Positions 48,321 through 57,448 of a stretch of 64,000 nucleotides of DNA are shown here, piece by piece. The position numbers and the translations under genes were made by a program. A model generated the notes under the pieces. The model made no database searches. It saw only the letters and a list, made by a program, of their open reading frames with translations, and was not told where the DNA came from. This DNA comes from RUG695 sp050943135 (lineage in GTDB: Bacteria; Planctomycetota; Planctomycetia; Pirellulales; Thermoguttaceae), in NCBI GenBank assembly GCA_050943135.1, contig JBMNOP010000007.1, positions 1 to 64,000 on the forward strand, given 5' to 3'. Every line of letters starts with the position of its first letter. Position 1 is the first letter of the stretch.

Positions 48321-50120
48321 ATGAGCTGGTCCTATGATGTTTTGGTTGTCGGCGCGGGGCATGCCGGCTGCGAGGCCGCGGCGGCCGCGGCGCGGGCAGG
48401 CGCCAAAACGGCGCTCCTGACCGGAAATATCGATACCGTGGCGCAGATGAGCTGTAACCCTGCGATCGGCGGGATCGGCAAGGGCCATTTCGTCCGTGAA
48501 ATCGACGCGCTCGGCGGCCTGATGGGCTTGGCAATCGACGCAACCGCCATCCAGTTCCGAATGCTCAACGTGCGAAAAGGCCCGGCGATGCGCGGGCCGC
48601 GGGCGCAAGCCGATAAACGCGCCTATCAAGACGAGGTCCGTCGCCTGATCGAAGAGATGCCGAACCTGGAGTTGCGTCAAGAGACGGTCGAAGAAATCCT
48701 GTGCGACGGCGGGCGCCTAACCGGCCTGCGTACCGCTTCGGGACGCGTCTATTCGGCCCCGTGCGTCGTGTTGGCGTGTGGTACCTTCATGCGGGGGCTC
48801 CTGCATTGCGGCAACAAGCGTATGCCCGGAGGACGGATCGGCGAACCGTCGGCCGACCGGATCAGCGAATCGCTTCTCCGTCTGGGGTTCGTCTTAAAAC
48901 GGTTCAAGACGGGAACCCCTCCGCGCATCAACGCCCGCACGATCGACTACGGTAAACTGGAACGACAGCCGGGCGACCCGGTCGCCGTTCCGTTCTCGTT
49001 CATGAACGACTCGATCTCGATCGACCCGATCTCCTGTTGGATGACCTACACCAATCCGCGACTGCATCGGTTTCTCCGCGACCGTTTCGGAGAGGCCCCG
49101 GACGTTAACGGGCAACTCGAATCGACCGGCCCGCGCTACTGCCCTTCGATCGAGACGAAGATTCTCCGCTTCGCCGAAAAGGAACGCCACCAGCTCTATT
49201 TGGAACCGGAGAGCCGTCGCACACACGAGGTCTACATCAACGGCCTTTCGACCAGCTTTTCGCGTGAAGTTCAAGACGAAATGTTGCGAATGATCGACGG
49301 GCTCGAATCGGCGCAGATCATCCGATACGCCTACACCATCGAATACGACTACCTTCCCCCCGAACAGCTGAAACTCACCCTCGAAACCAAAAAGGTTCCG
49401 GGACTTTTCCTCTGCGGCCAGCTCAACGGTACCACCGGCTACGAAGAGGCGGGAGCCCAAGGACTCGTGGCGGGCACCAACGCGGCGCTCAAGGCGGCGG
49501 GCAGGGACGAGGCGCTCGTTCTCGGGCGCGACGAGGCGTATATCGGCGTGATGCTCGACGACCTGGTCACCCGCGGTGTCGACGAGCCGTACCGGATGTT
49601 CACTTCCCGTGCCGAGTACCGCCTCCTGCTTCGTCACGACAACGCCGACCGCCGCCTGAGCCCGATCGGACGCAAACTCGGCCTGGTCGACGACGCGCGT
49701 TGGAACCGCTTTCTGAAGAAGGAGCGGAAAATCGAAGAGACGATGGCCACCCTGGCAGCAACCCATTCCGAGCAGGGTTCGGCCCTCAAATTCCTCAAAC
49801 GCCCGGAGGTCGAGTGGCCCGACCTGGCGGCACGCTGGCCCGTCTTTAAAGATGTTCCTGCCGATGTCGCCGAACAGATCACGATCGACGCGAAATACGC
49901 CGGGTATATCGACCGCCAGAAAACGGAAATCGACCGTCGGAAAAAGGTCGGTTCCCGCCCGATCCCGGACGATTTCGACTATGGCACGGTACCCCACCTG
50001 CGGGCCGAGGCGCGCGAAAAACTCTCGCGCATCCGCCCGATCGACCTGGCCCAGGCGGGCCGGGTTACCGGAATCACCCCCGCCGATATCGCGGTCCTCC
50101 TGATCGCGCTCGGGCGATAA
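48321..50120 (+). CDS. mnmG: tRNA uridine-5-carboxymethylaminomethyl modification enzyme
   Basis: 599 aa. FAD-binding Rossmann motif VVGAGHAGCEAA at the N-terminus, GidA signatures CNPAIGGIGKGHFVREIDALGG and GLFLCGQLNGTTGYEEAGAQG, and a C-terminal helical domain with YAGYIDRQ. With MnmE it modifies U34 of tRNAs reading NNA/NNG codons. MnmE is not in the window. Length is just under the usual 620. No strong Shine-Dalgarno is visible before ATG 48321. Confidence 0.95.
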   Translation: MSWSYDVLVVGAGHAGCEAAAAAARAGAKTALLTGNIDTVAQMSCNPAIGGIGKGHFVREIDALGGLMGLAIDATAIQFRMLNVRKGPAMRGPRAQADKRAYQDEVRRLIEEMPNLELRQETVEEILCDGGRLTGLRTASGRVYSAPCVVLACGTFMRGLLHCGNKRMPGGRIGEPSADRISESLLRLGFVLKRFKTGTPPRINARTIDYGKLERQPGDPVAVPFSFMNDSISIDPISCWMTYTNPRLHRFLRDRFGEAPDVNGQLESTGPRYCPSIETKILRFAEKERHQLYLEPESRRTHEVYINGLSTSFSREVQDEMLRMIDGLESAQIIRYAYTIEYDYLPPEQLKLTLETKKVPGLFLCGQLNGTTGYEEAGAQGLVAGTNAALKAAGRDEALVLGRDEAYIGVMLDDLVTRGVDEPYRMFTSRAEYRLLLRHDNADRRLSPIGRKLGLVDDARWNRFLKKERKIEETMATLAATHSEQGSALKFLKRPEVEWPDLAARWPVFKDVPADVAEQITIDAKYAGYIDRQKTEIDRRKKVGSRPIPDDFDYGTVPHLRAEAREKLSRIRPIDLAQAGRVTGITPADIAVLLIALGR

Positions 50121-50485
50121 AGGGGAACCCGACGCACGCCGCGGGTGGGCGCCGAAAGGTCGGAAGTCAGGCCGGATAGAATTTCATACGATGGAAAAAG
50201 AGGGGGCGACTCTACACGTTTTAAGGTTGCGCGCCCCGAAACTTTTCCTCTCTCCCCGACGGCCCTCTCCGATCATTTCCCGGGGTCGTTTGTGTATGGT
50301 TCGGGACCGGCGATAAATGTCGCCGGGGGCAACGGCATTGCTCGCGCCCTCTTTCTCTTTCCCGAAACAAAGTGAAACCCTCGACGACCCTACCGGTCCG
50401 ACGGTAGCGATAACTAAAGGGCGCCCCCTTTTCCGGAAGGAAAGGGAACGCCCTTTTTGACCAACGCGCTATCGGCGGGACGGGA
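50121..50485. other. Intergenic region, 365 bp, between convergent mnmG and alaS
   Basis: Contains only the terminator at 50416-50458. No conserved ORF or RNA gene recognised. Confidence 0.5.
50416..50458. terminator. Bidirectional terminator between mnmG and alaS
   Basis: AAAGGGCG (50416-50423) pairs with CGCCCTTT (50449-50456), with a further inner CCTTT/AAAGG stem. There is a T run on the plus side and AAA on the other. Confidence 0.75.
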
Positions 50486-53098
50486 TCACTTCGCCTCGAG
50501 CCAGGCCTTCGCTTCGGCGATCGCCTCGGTGACCCCGGCAGGATTTTTCCCTCCGGCCTGGGCCAGGTCGGGACGACCGCCCCCGCCCCCCTGAACCTTC
50601 TTCGAGGCGACTTTCACCCAATCGACCGCGTGATATCCTTTCGCGAGCAGGTCTTTCGAAAACGCGGCGAAGAGGGTCACCTTACCGTTCTTTTCGTCGA
50701 CGTTGGCGAGCATGATCGCCGTCTCTTTCGATTTTTGGCGGAGCGTGTCGATCACCTCGCGAAGCGCGCCGGCATCCTGGTCTTTCAGAACGTGCAGGAT
50801 CGCGTCGACCGAACCGACCTTCTGCGCGGCGGCCGAAAGCTCGTCGGCCGAAACGCCGTGTTGTCGTTTGAGCGTCTCGATCTCTTTGGCAAGTTTCTTC
50901 TGGTCGGCAAGGATCCCCGTCACGCGTGAGAGGAGATCGTCGGGTTTCACTTTCAGCTGGCCGGCAAGGGCCTGTACCGTCGTTTCCGTCTTCTGAATCC
51001 GGCCGAGGGCTTCCATGCCGGTCACCGCCGTAACACGGCGTGTTCCCGCCGAAATCGACTCGTCGGAAACGATCTTGCAAAAACCGATCTGACCGGTTCG
51101 CGCAAGATGGGTTCCGCCGCAGAGTTCTTTCGAGTCGCCCATCGCGACAACGCGCACGACGTCGGGGTATTTCTCGCCGAAGAGCATGATCGCGCCGACT
51201 TTCCGCGCCGCGTCGATCGACATCTCGTCGCAGGTGACGGGCAGGTCGGCCATGATCATGGCGTTGACATCGGTTTCGATCGCAGCGAGCGTTTCGCGGT
51301 CGATCGCCTGATGGTGCGTGAAGTCGAAATGCAGTTCGTCGGGACGAACCTTCGACCCCTGCTGTTCGGCGTGCGAACCGAGCCGGGTACGGAGCGCCAG
51401 GTGGATCAGGTGGGTGGCGGTGTGTGCCCGCGAGATCGCCGCGCGTCGGGCCGGGTCGACCGCGGCGCTCACCGGATCGCCGCACGAGACCGTCCCCTCA
51501 ACGAGCCTGCCGCAATGGATCGGGAAGTCGCCGTCGTATTGCGCCGAGAGAACCTCGAACCGGAACCGTTCGCCCGAGATGACCCCGGTATCGCCGACCT
51601 GCCCTCCCTTTTCGGCATAGAAAGGCGTTTCGTCGAGGACCAAGACCATTTCCCCCTTTTCACCCGCCGTAGCCTTTTCGGTCATCCGCCCGTCTCGGAG
51701 GATGGCCAGAACACGGGCCTTGTCGGTAACCAGGGCTTGATATCCGAGGAATTTCGGGGTTGGGGTCTTCTTTTTCAGCGCGTCGAGCGGGTCGTCTTGG
51801 AAAAGGAGGTGTTTCTCGGTCGGGCCGGAAAGTTCTCCGTGATGTTCCATCTCTTTGTTGAAACCTTCCCAATCGAAGCCGTAGCCCCGTTCCGAGGCAA
51901 GCGTTTCGAAAAGTTCCGGCGGAAACCCGTAGGTCTGGTACATTTCAAAGGCGTCTTTGCCGGAGACAACCGCTTCGGACCCGATCGAACGGAAGACGTT
52001 ATCGATACGGCCGAGCCCGCCGTCGATGGTGCCGAGGAAATGCTCTTCCTCGCCGCGGATCACCTGCCGAACACGCTCGACCGTCTCGCTCAGTTCCGGG
52101 TATGGGTCTTTCATCAGCTCGGCCACCGTCGGAACGAGTTCGAAGAGGAACGGTTCTTCCTTTTTCATCTGGAAACCGTCGAGGACCGCGCGGCGCAAAA
52201 GGCGGCGGATCACGTACTTTTCCTCTTTGTTCCCCGGATAGACGTTTTCGTGTACGGCGAACGTGCAGGCCCGGACATGGTCGGCGATTCGGCGCAGACG
52301 ACGGCCGTTTTCGTCGGTCAGGTCTTGGTCGTCGTATTTCACACCGCAAACGTCGGCGGCGGCAAGAACCAGCGGTTTGAGAATGTCGATGTGGAAATTC
52401 GTCGCCACCCCTTGCAGCGCGGCAGCGGTCCGTTCAAGCCCCATCCCGGTATCGATGTTTTTGCTCGGGAGCGGCTCGAGGTTGTTCGGCGGATCCCCGA
52501 CACGGTTAAACTGCGTGAAGACGAGGTTCCAGATTTCGACTTCGCCCAGGGGCGTATGATAATAGATTTCGCTGCACGGGCCGCAGACACCGTCGGGACC
52601 TTCCGAAGGAGCGCTCGCCGGCCAGAAGTTTTCGTCTTCGTCGAGGTATTGAAGGCGTTCGGCGGGAAGCTTGATTTCGTCGAGCCAGATGGCGGCGGCT
52701 TCGGAATCGTCGCGATAGACGGTCGCCGAAAGGGTTTCGGGGGGGAGGCCGAGCCATTTCTTTTCGGTAAGGAATTCCCAGGCCCACCGGATCGCTTCCC
52801 GCTTAAAATAGTCGCCGAAACTGAAATTGCCGAGCATCTCGAAGAAGGTGTGATGGTAAGCCGTTCGCCCCACGTTGTCGATGTCGCCGGTTCGCAGGCA
52901 TTTCTGGCAGGTGGTCGCTCGGGTGAAATCGAGTTTGCAGCGGCCGAGGAAATGGTCCTTGAACTGGTTCATGCCGGCGGGAGTAAAAAGGACCGAAGGG
53001 TCCCAGCGGGGAACAAGCACGTCGCTCGGACGGCGGACACACCCTTTGGATTCAAAGAAGGAAAGGTACTTTTCCCGAAGTTCGTTCGATTTCATCAT
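50486..53098 (-). CDS. alaS: Alanyl-tRNA synthetase
   Basis: 870 aa, full length. The class II core starts FFESKGCVRRPSDVLVP, the editing domain has the zinc ligands HTATH and CGGTH, and the C-terminal DHHA1 oligomerisation domain ends GGGGGRPDLAQAGGK. It charges tRNA-Ala and clears Ser/Gly mischarging. Tandem ATGs at 53098 and 53095 follow AGGTCGAG; either may be used. It lies 86 nt downstream of glnS on the same strand and is probably co-transcribed. Confidence 0.96.
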   Translation of the reverse strand: MMKSNELREKYLSFFESKGCVRRPSDVLVPRWDPSVLFTPAGMNQFKDHFLGRCKLDFTRATTCQKCLRTGDIDNVGRTAYHHTFFEMLGNFSFGDYFKREAIRWAWEFLTEKKWLGLPPETLSATVYRDDSEAAAIWLDEIKLPAERLQYLDEDENFWPASAPSEGPDGVCGPCSEIYYHTPLGEVEIWNLVFTQFNRVGDPPNNLEPLPSKNIDTGMGLERTAAALQGVATNFHIDILKPLVLAAADVCGVKYDDQDLTDENGRRLRRIADHVRACTFAVHENVYPGNKEEKYVIRRLLRRAVLDGFQMKKEEPFLFELVPTVAELMKDPYPELSETVERVRQVIRGEEEHFLGTIDGGLGRIDNVFRSIGSEAVVSGKDAFEMYQTYGFPPELFETLASERGYGFDWEGFNKEMEHHGELSGPTEKHLLFQDDPLDALKKKTPTPKFLGYQALVTDKARVLAILRDGRMTEKATAGEKGEMVLVLDETPFYAEKGGQVGDTGVISGERFRFEVLSAQYDGDFPIHCGRLVEGTVSCGDPVSAAVDPARRAAISRAHTATHLIHLALRTRLGSHAEQQGSKVRPDELHFDFTHHQAIDRETLAAIETDVNAMIMADLPVTCDEMSIDAARKVGAIMLFGEKYPDVVRVVAMGDSKELCGGTHLARTGQIGFCKIVSDESISAGTRRVTAVTGMEALGRIQKTETTVQALAGQLKVKPDDLLSRVTGILADQKKLAKEIETLKRQHGVSADELSAAAQKVGSVDAILHVLKDQDAGALREVIDTLRQKSKETAIMLANVDEKNGKVTLFAAFSKDLLAKGYHAVDWVKVASKKVQGGGGGRPDLAQAGGKNPAGVTEAIAEAKAWLEAK

Positions 53099-53184
53099 CT
53101 CGACCTATATATGAATATTTTCTGACAGCGTTCTTGATTCGTCACGGAGACGCTTGATACCGGGACACTTCCGATTTTTGCGTG

Positions 53185-54921
53185 TTACCCCTTTTGCGCG
53201 ATTTTGGCCCACGTGTCTTTGAGCGAGACCGTCCGGTTAAAAATCGGGCGGTCGACGGTCGACTCGATATCGGGATAGAAATACCCGATTCGCTCGAACT
53301 GGAAATAAACATCCTGCGGAAGTGCCTCGTCGGCCAGCGCCGGTTCGATCTTGGCGTCGGAGATCACCTCGAGCGATTCGGGGTTCAGGTACTCCTTGTA
53401 ACCGAGCGGATTCGCGGCGCTGTCGGGATTGGCGACCGAAAAGAGCCGGTCGTAAAGACGCACCTCGGCATTCTTGGCATGTTCGGCGCTGACCCAATGG
53501 ATCGTCCCGCGGACCTTACGGCCGTCGGGGGAATCTCCGCCGCGGGTGGCCGGATCGTAATGACAACGGACCTCGACAACGTTCCCTTCGGCATCTTTGA
53601 CACAAGAGTCGCAGGTCACGAAATACGCGTAACGCAGACGCACCTCGCGACCGGGAGAGAGCCGAAAATACTTTTTCGGTGCGTCTTCCATGAAGTCGTC
53701 TCGGTCGATATAAAGGACTTTCGAGAAGGGTATCCGGCGGACGCCGTCTTCCGGGTTTTCGGGATTGTTGACCGCGTCGAGCATTTCGGTTTCCCCTTCG
53801 GGGTAATTGTCGATCACCAGTTTCAGCGGCCTGAGAACTCCCATCCGGCGCAACGCCTTCTTGTTCAGGTCTTCGCGCACGGCGTTCTCGAGGACGGTAA
53901 CGTCGATGGTACTGTTGAACTTGGCCACGCCGATCACCTTGCAGAAGTTGCGGATCGAGGCCGGTGTATAGCCCCGGCGACGCAAACCGCAGATCGTCGG
54001 CATCCGCGGGTCGTCCCATCCGGAAACATGTGCGCCTTTGACCAGCTCGAGAAGCTTGCGCTTGCTCATGACGGTGTATGTCAGGTTGAGGCGGGCGAAC
54101 TCGATCTGCTGGGGGTGATAGATCCCGAGTTGATCGAGGAACCAATCGTAGAGAGGCCGATGATTCTCGAATTCCAGGGTACAGAGCGAATGGGTGATCC
54201 CTTCGATCGAGTCTTCCAGACCGTGCGCCCAGTCGTACATCGGGTAAATTTTCCAGGTGTTACCCGTCCGATGATGTTCGGCGTCGATAATCCGGTACAT
54301 GACAGGGTCGCGCATATTGAAGTTCGGTGAGGCCATGTCGATCTTGGCCCGGAGCGTTTTGGCCCCGTCGGGAAACTCGCCGTTTTTCATGCGGGCGAAC
54401 AGGTCCAGGTTCTCTTCGACGCTGCGGTCCCGCCCGGGACTCGGTGTTCCCGGCACGGTCGGCGTGCCGCGTGCGGCGCTCACCTCTTCGGCAGTCATGT
54501 CACACACGTAAGCTTTCCCCTTCTTGATCAGATCGACGGCATAATCGTACATCTGCCCGAAATAGTCGCTTGCGAAAAAGAGGCGGTCTTGCCAGTCGGC
54601 GCCGAGCCAGCGGACGTCGGTCTTGATCGACTCGACATATTCCGTCTCTTCCTTGGTCGGGTTGGTGTCGTCGAACCGAAGGTTAAAAAGGCCGTTGTTC
54701 TCTTGCGCCATCGCATAATTGAGGCAGATCGATTTGGCATGACCGATATGGAGATAACCGTTCGGTTCCGGAGGAAAACGGGTATGAACCCTTCCGCCGA
54801 ACTTTCCCGATTTTTCATCGTCGGCGATGATCTGTTCAATGAAGTGAAGTTGCTTCTCGCGCGGGGCGGAGTCCCCCTCTTCACGATGTTCGAACCGGTC
54901 ACTCTCCCGTGCCTTTTCCAT
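53185..54921 (-). CDS. glnS: Glutaminyl-tRNA synthetase
   Basis: 578 aa class I synthetase with PPEPNGYLHIGH (HIGH at 58-61), the KMSKS equivalent VMSKRK and the anticodon-binding beta-barrels at the C-terminus. It charges tRNA-Gln directly, so this organism need not rely solely on the GatCAB route. The short charged N-terminus (1-24) is not conserved. A strong promoter lies upstream; alaS follows. Confidence 0.96.
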   Translation of the reverse strand: MEKARESDRFEHREEGDSAPREKQLHFIEQIIADDEKSGKFGGRVHTRFPPEPNGYLHIGHAKSICLNYAMAQENNGLFNLRFDDTNPTKEETEYVESIKTDVRWLGADWQDRLFFASDYFGQMYDYAVDLIKKGKAYVCDMTAEEVSAARGTPTVPGTPSPGRDRSVEENLDLFARMKNGEFPDGAKTLRAKIDMASPNFNMRDPVMYRIIDAEHHRTGNTWKIYPMYDWAHGLEDSIEGITHSLCTLEFENHRPLYDWFLDQLGIYHPQQIEFARLNLTYTVMSKRKLLELVKGAHVSGWDDPRMPTICGLRRRGYTPASIRNFCKVIGVAKFNSTIDVTVLENAVREDLNKKALRRMGVLRPLKLVIDNYPEGETEMLDAVNNPENPEDGVRRIPFSKVLYIDRDDFMEDAPKKYFRLSPGREVRLRYAYFVTCDSCVKDAEGNVVEVRCHYDPATRGGDSPDGRKVRGTIHWVSAEHAKNAEVRLYDRLFSVANPDSAANPLGYKEYLNPESLEVISDAKIEPALADEALPQDVYFQFERIGYFYPDIESTVDRPIFNRTVSLKDTWAKIAQKG

Positions 54922-54997
54922 AGGAATCTCTCTCTTCCCAAAATGACGCCCGTCTTACTAGCTTGTACAGACCGTGCAGGAAATAAAAATCCCGCCC

Positions 54998-55026
54998 ATT
55001 ATAGCAAAAACGGGGTAAATCGACAA
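54998..55026 (-). promoter_or_regulatory. Promoter of glnS (and probably alaS)
   Basis: TTGTCG (55021-55026), a 17-bp spacer and TATAAT (54998-55003, perfect), minus strand. Divergent from the cutA promoter 18 bp away. Confidence 0.7.
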
Positions 55027-55043
55027 GAGACACGCGTCGCTTC

Positions 55044-55071
55044 TTGCGAAGGAAGGCAAACACGTTATAAT
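55044..55071 (+). promoter_or_regulatory. Promoter of cutA-HTH/EIIA operon
   Basis: TTGCGA (55044-55049), a 16-bp spacer and TATAAT (55066-55071, perfect). The leader is about 90 nt. Confidence 0.65.
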
Positions 55072-55168
55072 CAAACCGTTCCCCTTTTGACCCGGGGTCC
55101 TCGCCGAGAAAGGGCGAGGTCTTCACGCGGGCCGATCCCGCGGCGACAAAGACGTCAGAGAAGCAACA

Positions 55169-55486
55169 ATGAGCGAATACTCCGAAATCAAAGTCACCTG
55201 TCCCTCAAAAGAAGAAGCTTTGCGGCTCGGGCACCTTCTGCTCACCCGTTGGCTTGTCGCCTGTATCCAGGTCGGCGGTCCGATCGAAAGCGTCTACCGC
55301 TGGCAGGAAAAGATCGAGGCGGCCGAAGAATGGCTTCTGACCGTCAAGACGCGAACCTGCCTCTTCGACGAGGTGTCGGAAACGATCCTGGCCGAACATC
55401 CCTACGAGACACCCCAGATCGTCGCGGTGCCGATGACCGACATTTCACCCGCCTACGAAGAATGGCTCGGTAAGCAGATACGCTGA
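55169..55486 (+). CDS. cutA: CutA1 family protein
   Basis: 105 aa, full CutA1 length. Typical motifs are the LVACIQVGGPIESVYRWQEKIE core and the YETPQIVAVP signature. Family members form trimers with a ferredoxin-like fold and have been linked to divalent-cation tolerance, though the molecular role is not settled. It is the first gene of a two-gene unit with the HTH-EIIA gene 15 nt downstream. Confidence 0.9.
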   Translation: MSEYSEIKVTCPSKEEALRLGHLLLTRWLVACIQVGGPIESVYRWQEKIEAAEEWLLTVKTRTCLFDEVSETILAEHPYETPQIVAVPMTDISPAYEEWLGKQIR

Positions 55487-55501
55487 AAAGGAAATTTGAT
55501 C

Positions 55502-56209
55502 ATGGAAAAGCGGGAATTCACGGCGGCCGAAGCGGCGCGCATCCTTCATGTTCCGGAAAAGAAGGTCATCAAACTCGCCGACGACGGCGAGCTTGCCGGG
55601 CAAAAGGTTCAGGGGCAATGGCTTTTCTCGAAAGCCGATATGATTCTCTGGTTTGAAAAGACACTGACCGACGCCAAGTCCGACGACCATCTCGAACATA
55701 TCGAAAAACTGGCCGAAGACGTCCCGCAGGAAACCGACGAAGAACCGGGGATTGCCGAACTCACTTCCCGCGGGGGGGTGCTGATTCCGTTCCCGGCCAA
55801 GACGCGCGATTCGGTGATTCGTACCCTGACACAGCATGGTGTCGAACAGGGCCTGATCTGGGATCCGGACCTGATGATCGACGCCTTGCGTAAACGTGAA
55901 GAAATGATGTCGACCGCGATGGAAAACGGCGTGGCGCTCTTGCACCCCCGCCGACCGATGCCATACAATATCGGCGACTCGTTTCTAATCCTCGGCGTCT
56001 CGCTGCGCGGCGTACCGTTCGGCGGCGGGTTCAACAACCTGACCGACCTCTTCTTCCTGATCGGCGCGCTCGACGACAAAACCCATCTGCGCACCCTCGC
56101 CGGGATAGGCAAAATCCTCAAACATCCCGAGTTCCTCCCGCGCCTGCGCGAGCTCGAAACCCCCGAAGAGATTCTCGACTGGATCAAAAAAATCGAAAAG
56201 GAAACCTGA
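55502..56209 (+). CDS. EIIA(Ntr)-type PTS protein with N-terminal DNA-binding domain
   Basis: 235 aa from ATG 55502, with AAGGAAA upstream; the TTG at 55496 is not needed. Residues 1-52 form an excisionase/MerR-like winged helix (FTAAEAARILHVPEKKVIKLADDGELAG...W). A linker follows, then an EIIA(Fru/Ntr)-type domain (about 88-232) with the phosphoacceptor His148 in ALLHPR. It probably senses phosphorylation state and binds DNA or partners directly. Similar HTH-EIIA fusions are known in the Planctomycetes-Chlamydiae group. It lies 15 nt downstream of cutA, and a terminator follows. Confidence 0.85.
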   Translation: MEKREFTAAEAARILHVPEKKVIKLADDGELAGQKVQGQWLFSKADMILWFEKTLTDAKSDDHLEHIEKLAEDVPQETDEEPGIAELTSRGGVLIPFPAKTRDSVIRTLTQHGVEQGLIWDPDLMIDALRKREEMMSTAMENGVALLHPRRPMPYNIGDSFLILGVSLRGVPFGGGFNNLTDLFFLIGALDDKTHLRTLAGIGKILKHPEFLPRLRELETPEEILDWIKKIEKET

Positions 56210-56264
56210 CACGCGCATGGGCAAGCGGCCTGCCCGAGGTCGTTTCGCGGGACGGAAAACAGAT

Positions 56265-56298
56265 GGGGGGGGAACGCCCGGCGTTCCCCCCCTTTTTT
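56265..56298 (+). terminator. Intrinsic terminator after the HTH-EIIA gene
   Basis: GGGGGGGAACGC (56266-56277) pairs with GCGTTCCCCCCC (56281-56292), followed by TTTTTT. Confidence 0.9.
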
Positions 56299-56335
56299 GT
56301 GCTTTTCTCTCTTTTTCGACTCAAAGGTCCGGAAC

Positions 56336-57010
56336 TCAGAACGCCTCAAAGAGACTTTTCACGGTTCTGCAACCGATTCCAAACCGTTCGACGCCGAGAT
56401 CGACCATCTTTTCGATCGTGTCGAGGGTGCGCACGCCCCCGGCGGCCTTGATGCGGGCCCGGTCGCCGATCGCCTCTTTGATGATCTTGACGTTTTCCAG
56501 CGTCGCTCCGGTCGGAGCCCAGCCGGTTCCCGTCTTGACCCAGGAAGCGCCGGCGTCGACCGCGATGACCGAGGCTTCGGCGATCTGTTTTTCGGTCAGG
56601 TGATGGCACTCGAGAATGACTTTCAGGGGGATTGCCCCGATCGCCTCTTTCACCGCGGCGATATCGGCGGCAACCTCTCGGACCAGCCCGCTACGCATTT
56701 TGCCGACGTTCATGACCATGTCGATCTCGTCACAGCCGAGCGCGATAAGTTCTTTCCCCTGGTCGACCTTGGTCGCGGTCGAATCCCCGCCCGAGGGGAA
56801 TCCGACGACACCCCCCAGCAAGACGTTACGGGTACCGTTTTCTTTCAACTCCTCGGCAAGAACGGGGGTGAAAGAGGGAAGCGAGAACGCACAAATGCAT
56901 TGGTATTTTTTGGCCACGGCGGCGGTCTCTTTGACATCGTCCAGACAGCTCTGCGCTTGGACCGCGCTGGCATCGATCATCCGGGCAAGTTGTTCGGGGG
57001 AGAGTTTCAT
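56336..57010 (-). CDS. deoC: Deoxyribose-phosphate aldolase
   Basis: 224 aa from ATG 57010, preceded by AAGGAAA; the long in-frame extension to 57334 is not conserved. Catalytic residues are visible: Asp97, Schiff-base Lys159 (VKTGTGW) and Lys188 (KAAGGVR). It cleaves 2-deoxyribose 5-phosphate to glyceraldehyde 3-phosphate and acetaldehyde in nucleoside catabolism. It is monocistronic with its own promoter. Confidence 0.95.
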   Translation of the reverse strand: MKLSPEQLARMIDASAVQAQSCLDDVKETAAVAKKYQCICAFSLPSFTPVLAEELKENGTRNVLLGGVVGFPSGGDSTATKVDQGKELIALGCDEIDMVMNVGKMRSGLVREVAADIAAVKEAIGAIPLKVILECHHLTEKQIAEASVIAVDAGASWVKTGTGWAPTGATLENVKIIKEAIGDRARIKAAGGVRTLDTIEKMVDLGVERFGIGCRTVKSLFEAF

Positions 57011-57448
57011 GGTCTTTCCTTGTATCTTTCTTAAAGGGGGAATCGGCCGTACCGTGCGGCACGGGAAACTTTCGGGCATTCCTCCCGAATTGTACCTTTT
57101 TTTGCCCCGAACGGCAAGGGGCGAAAAGTGCCCGGGAGGACGGGCACGACCCGAAAGGCCGCCGGGAACTTCGGAAGGATTTCGCCCCCGGCGGGGAAAT
57201 ATCGCGCGGTTCGATGCGCATCCTTCCGTAAATCCGAAAGACATCGTAACGGGTTCGAACCGGTTCTTATTCGGCCCGTCCGCCGGAATCGCTCCGGTAA
57301 ACCTTGCCCGAGGAGGCCGAAAGAGGGAATCCAAACCGGACGGGGGACATGCGGAAGAGGAACTCTTCGATGGTTGTCGGACGGCCCCGACCGACGCCGA
57401 CTTCCGCGGATGAAGGCTGCCTCGCCTCGTCCGCGGAAAAAGGATCGC
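57011..57448. other. Intergenic region, 438 bp, between deoC and the membrane giant
   Basis: Holds the deoC promoter and leader. Open frames crossing it on both strands show no conserved features. No clear terminator is seen for the 1025-aa gene. Confidence 0.45.
57089..57117 (-). promoter_or_regulatory. Promoter of deoC
   Basis: TTGCCG (57112-57117), a 17-bp spacer and TACAAT (57089-57094), minus strand, about 80 nt before the ATG. Confidence 0.55.
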
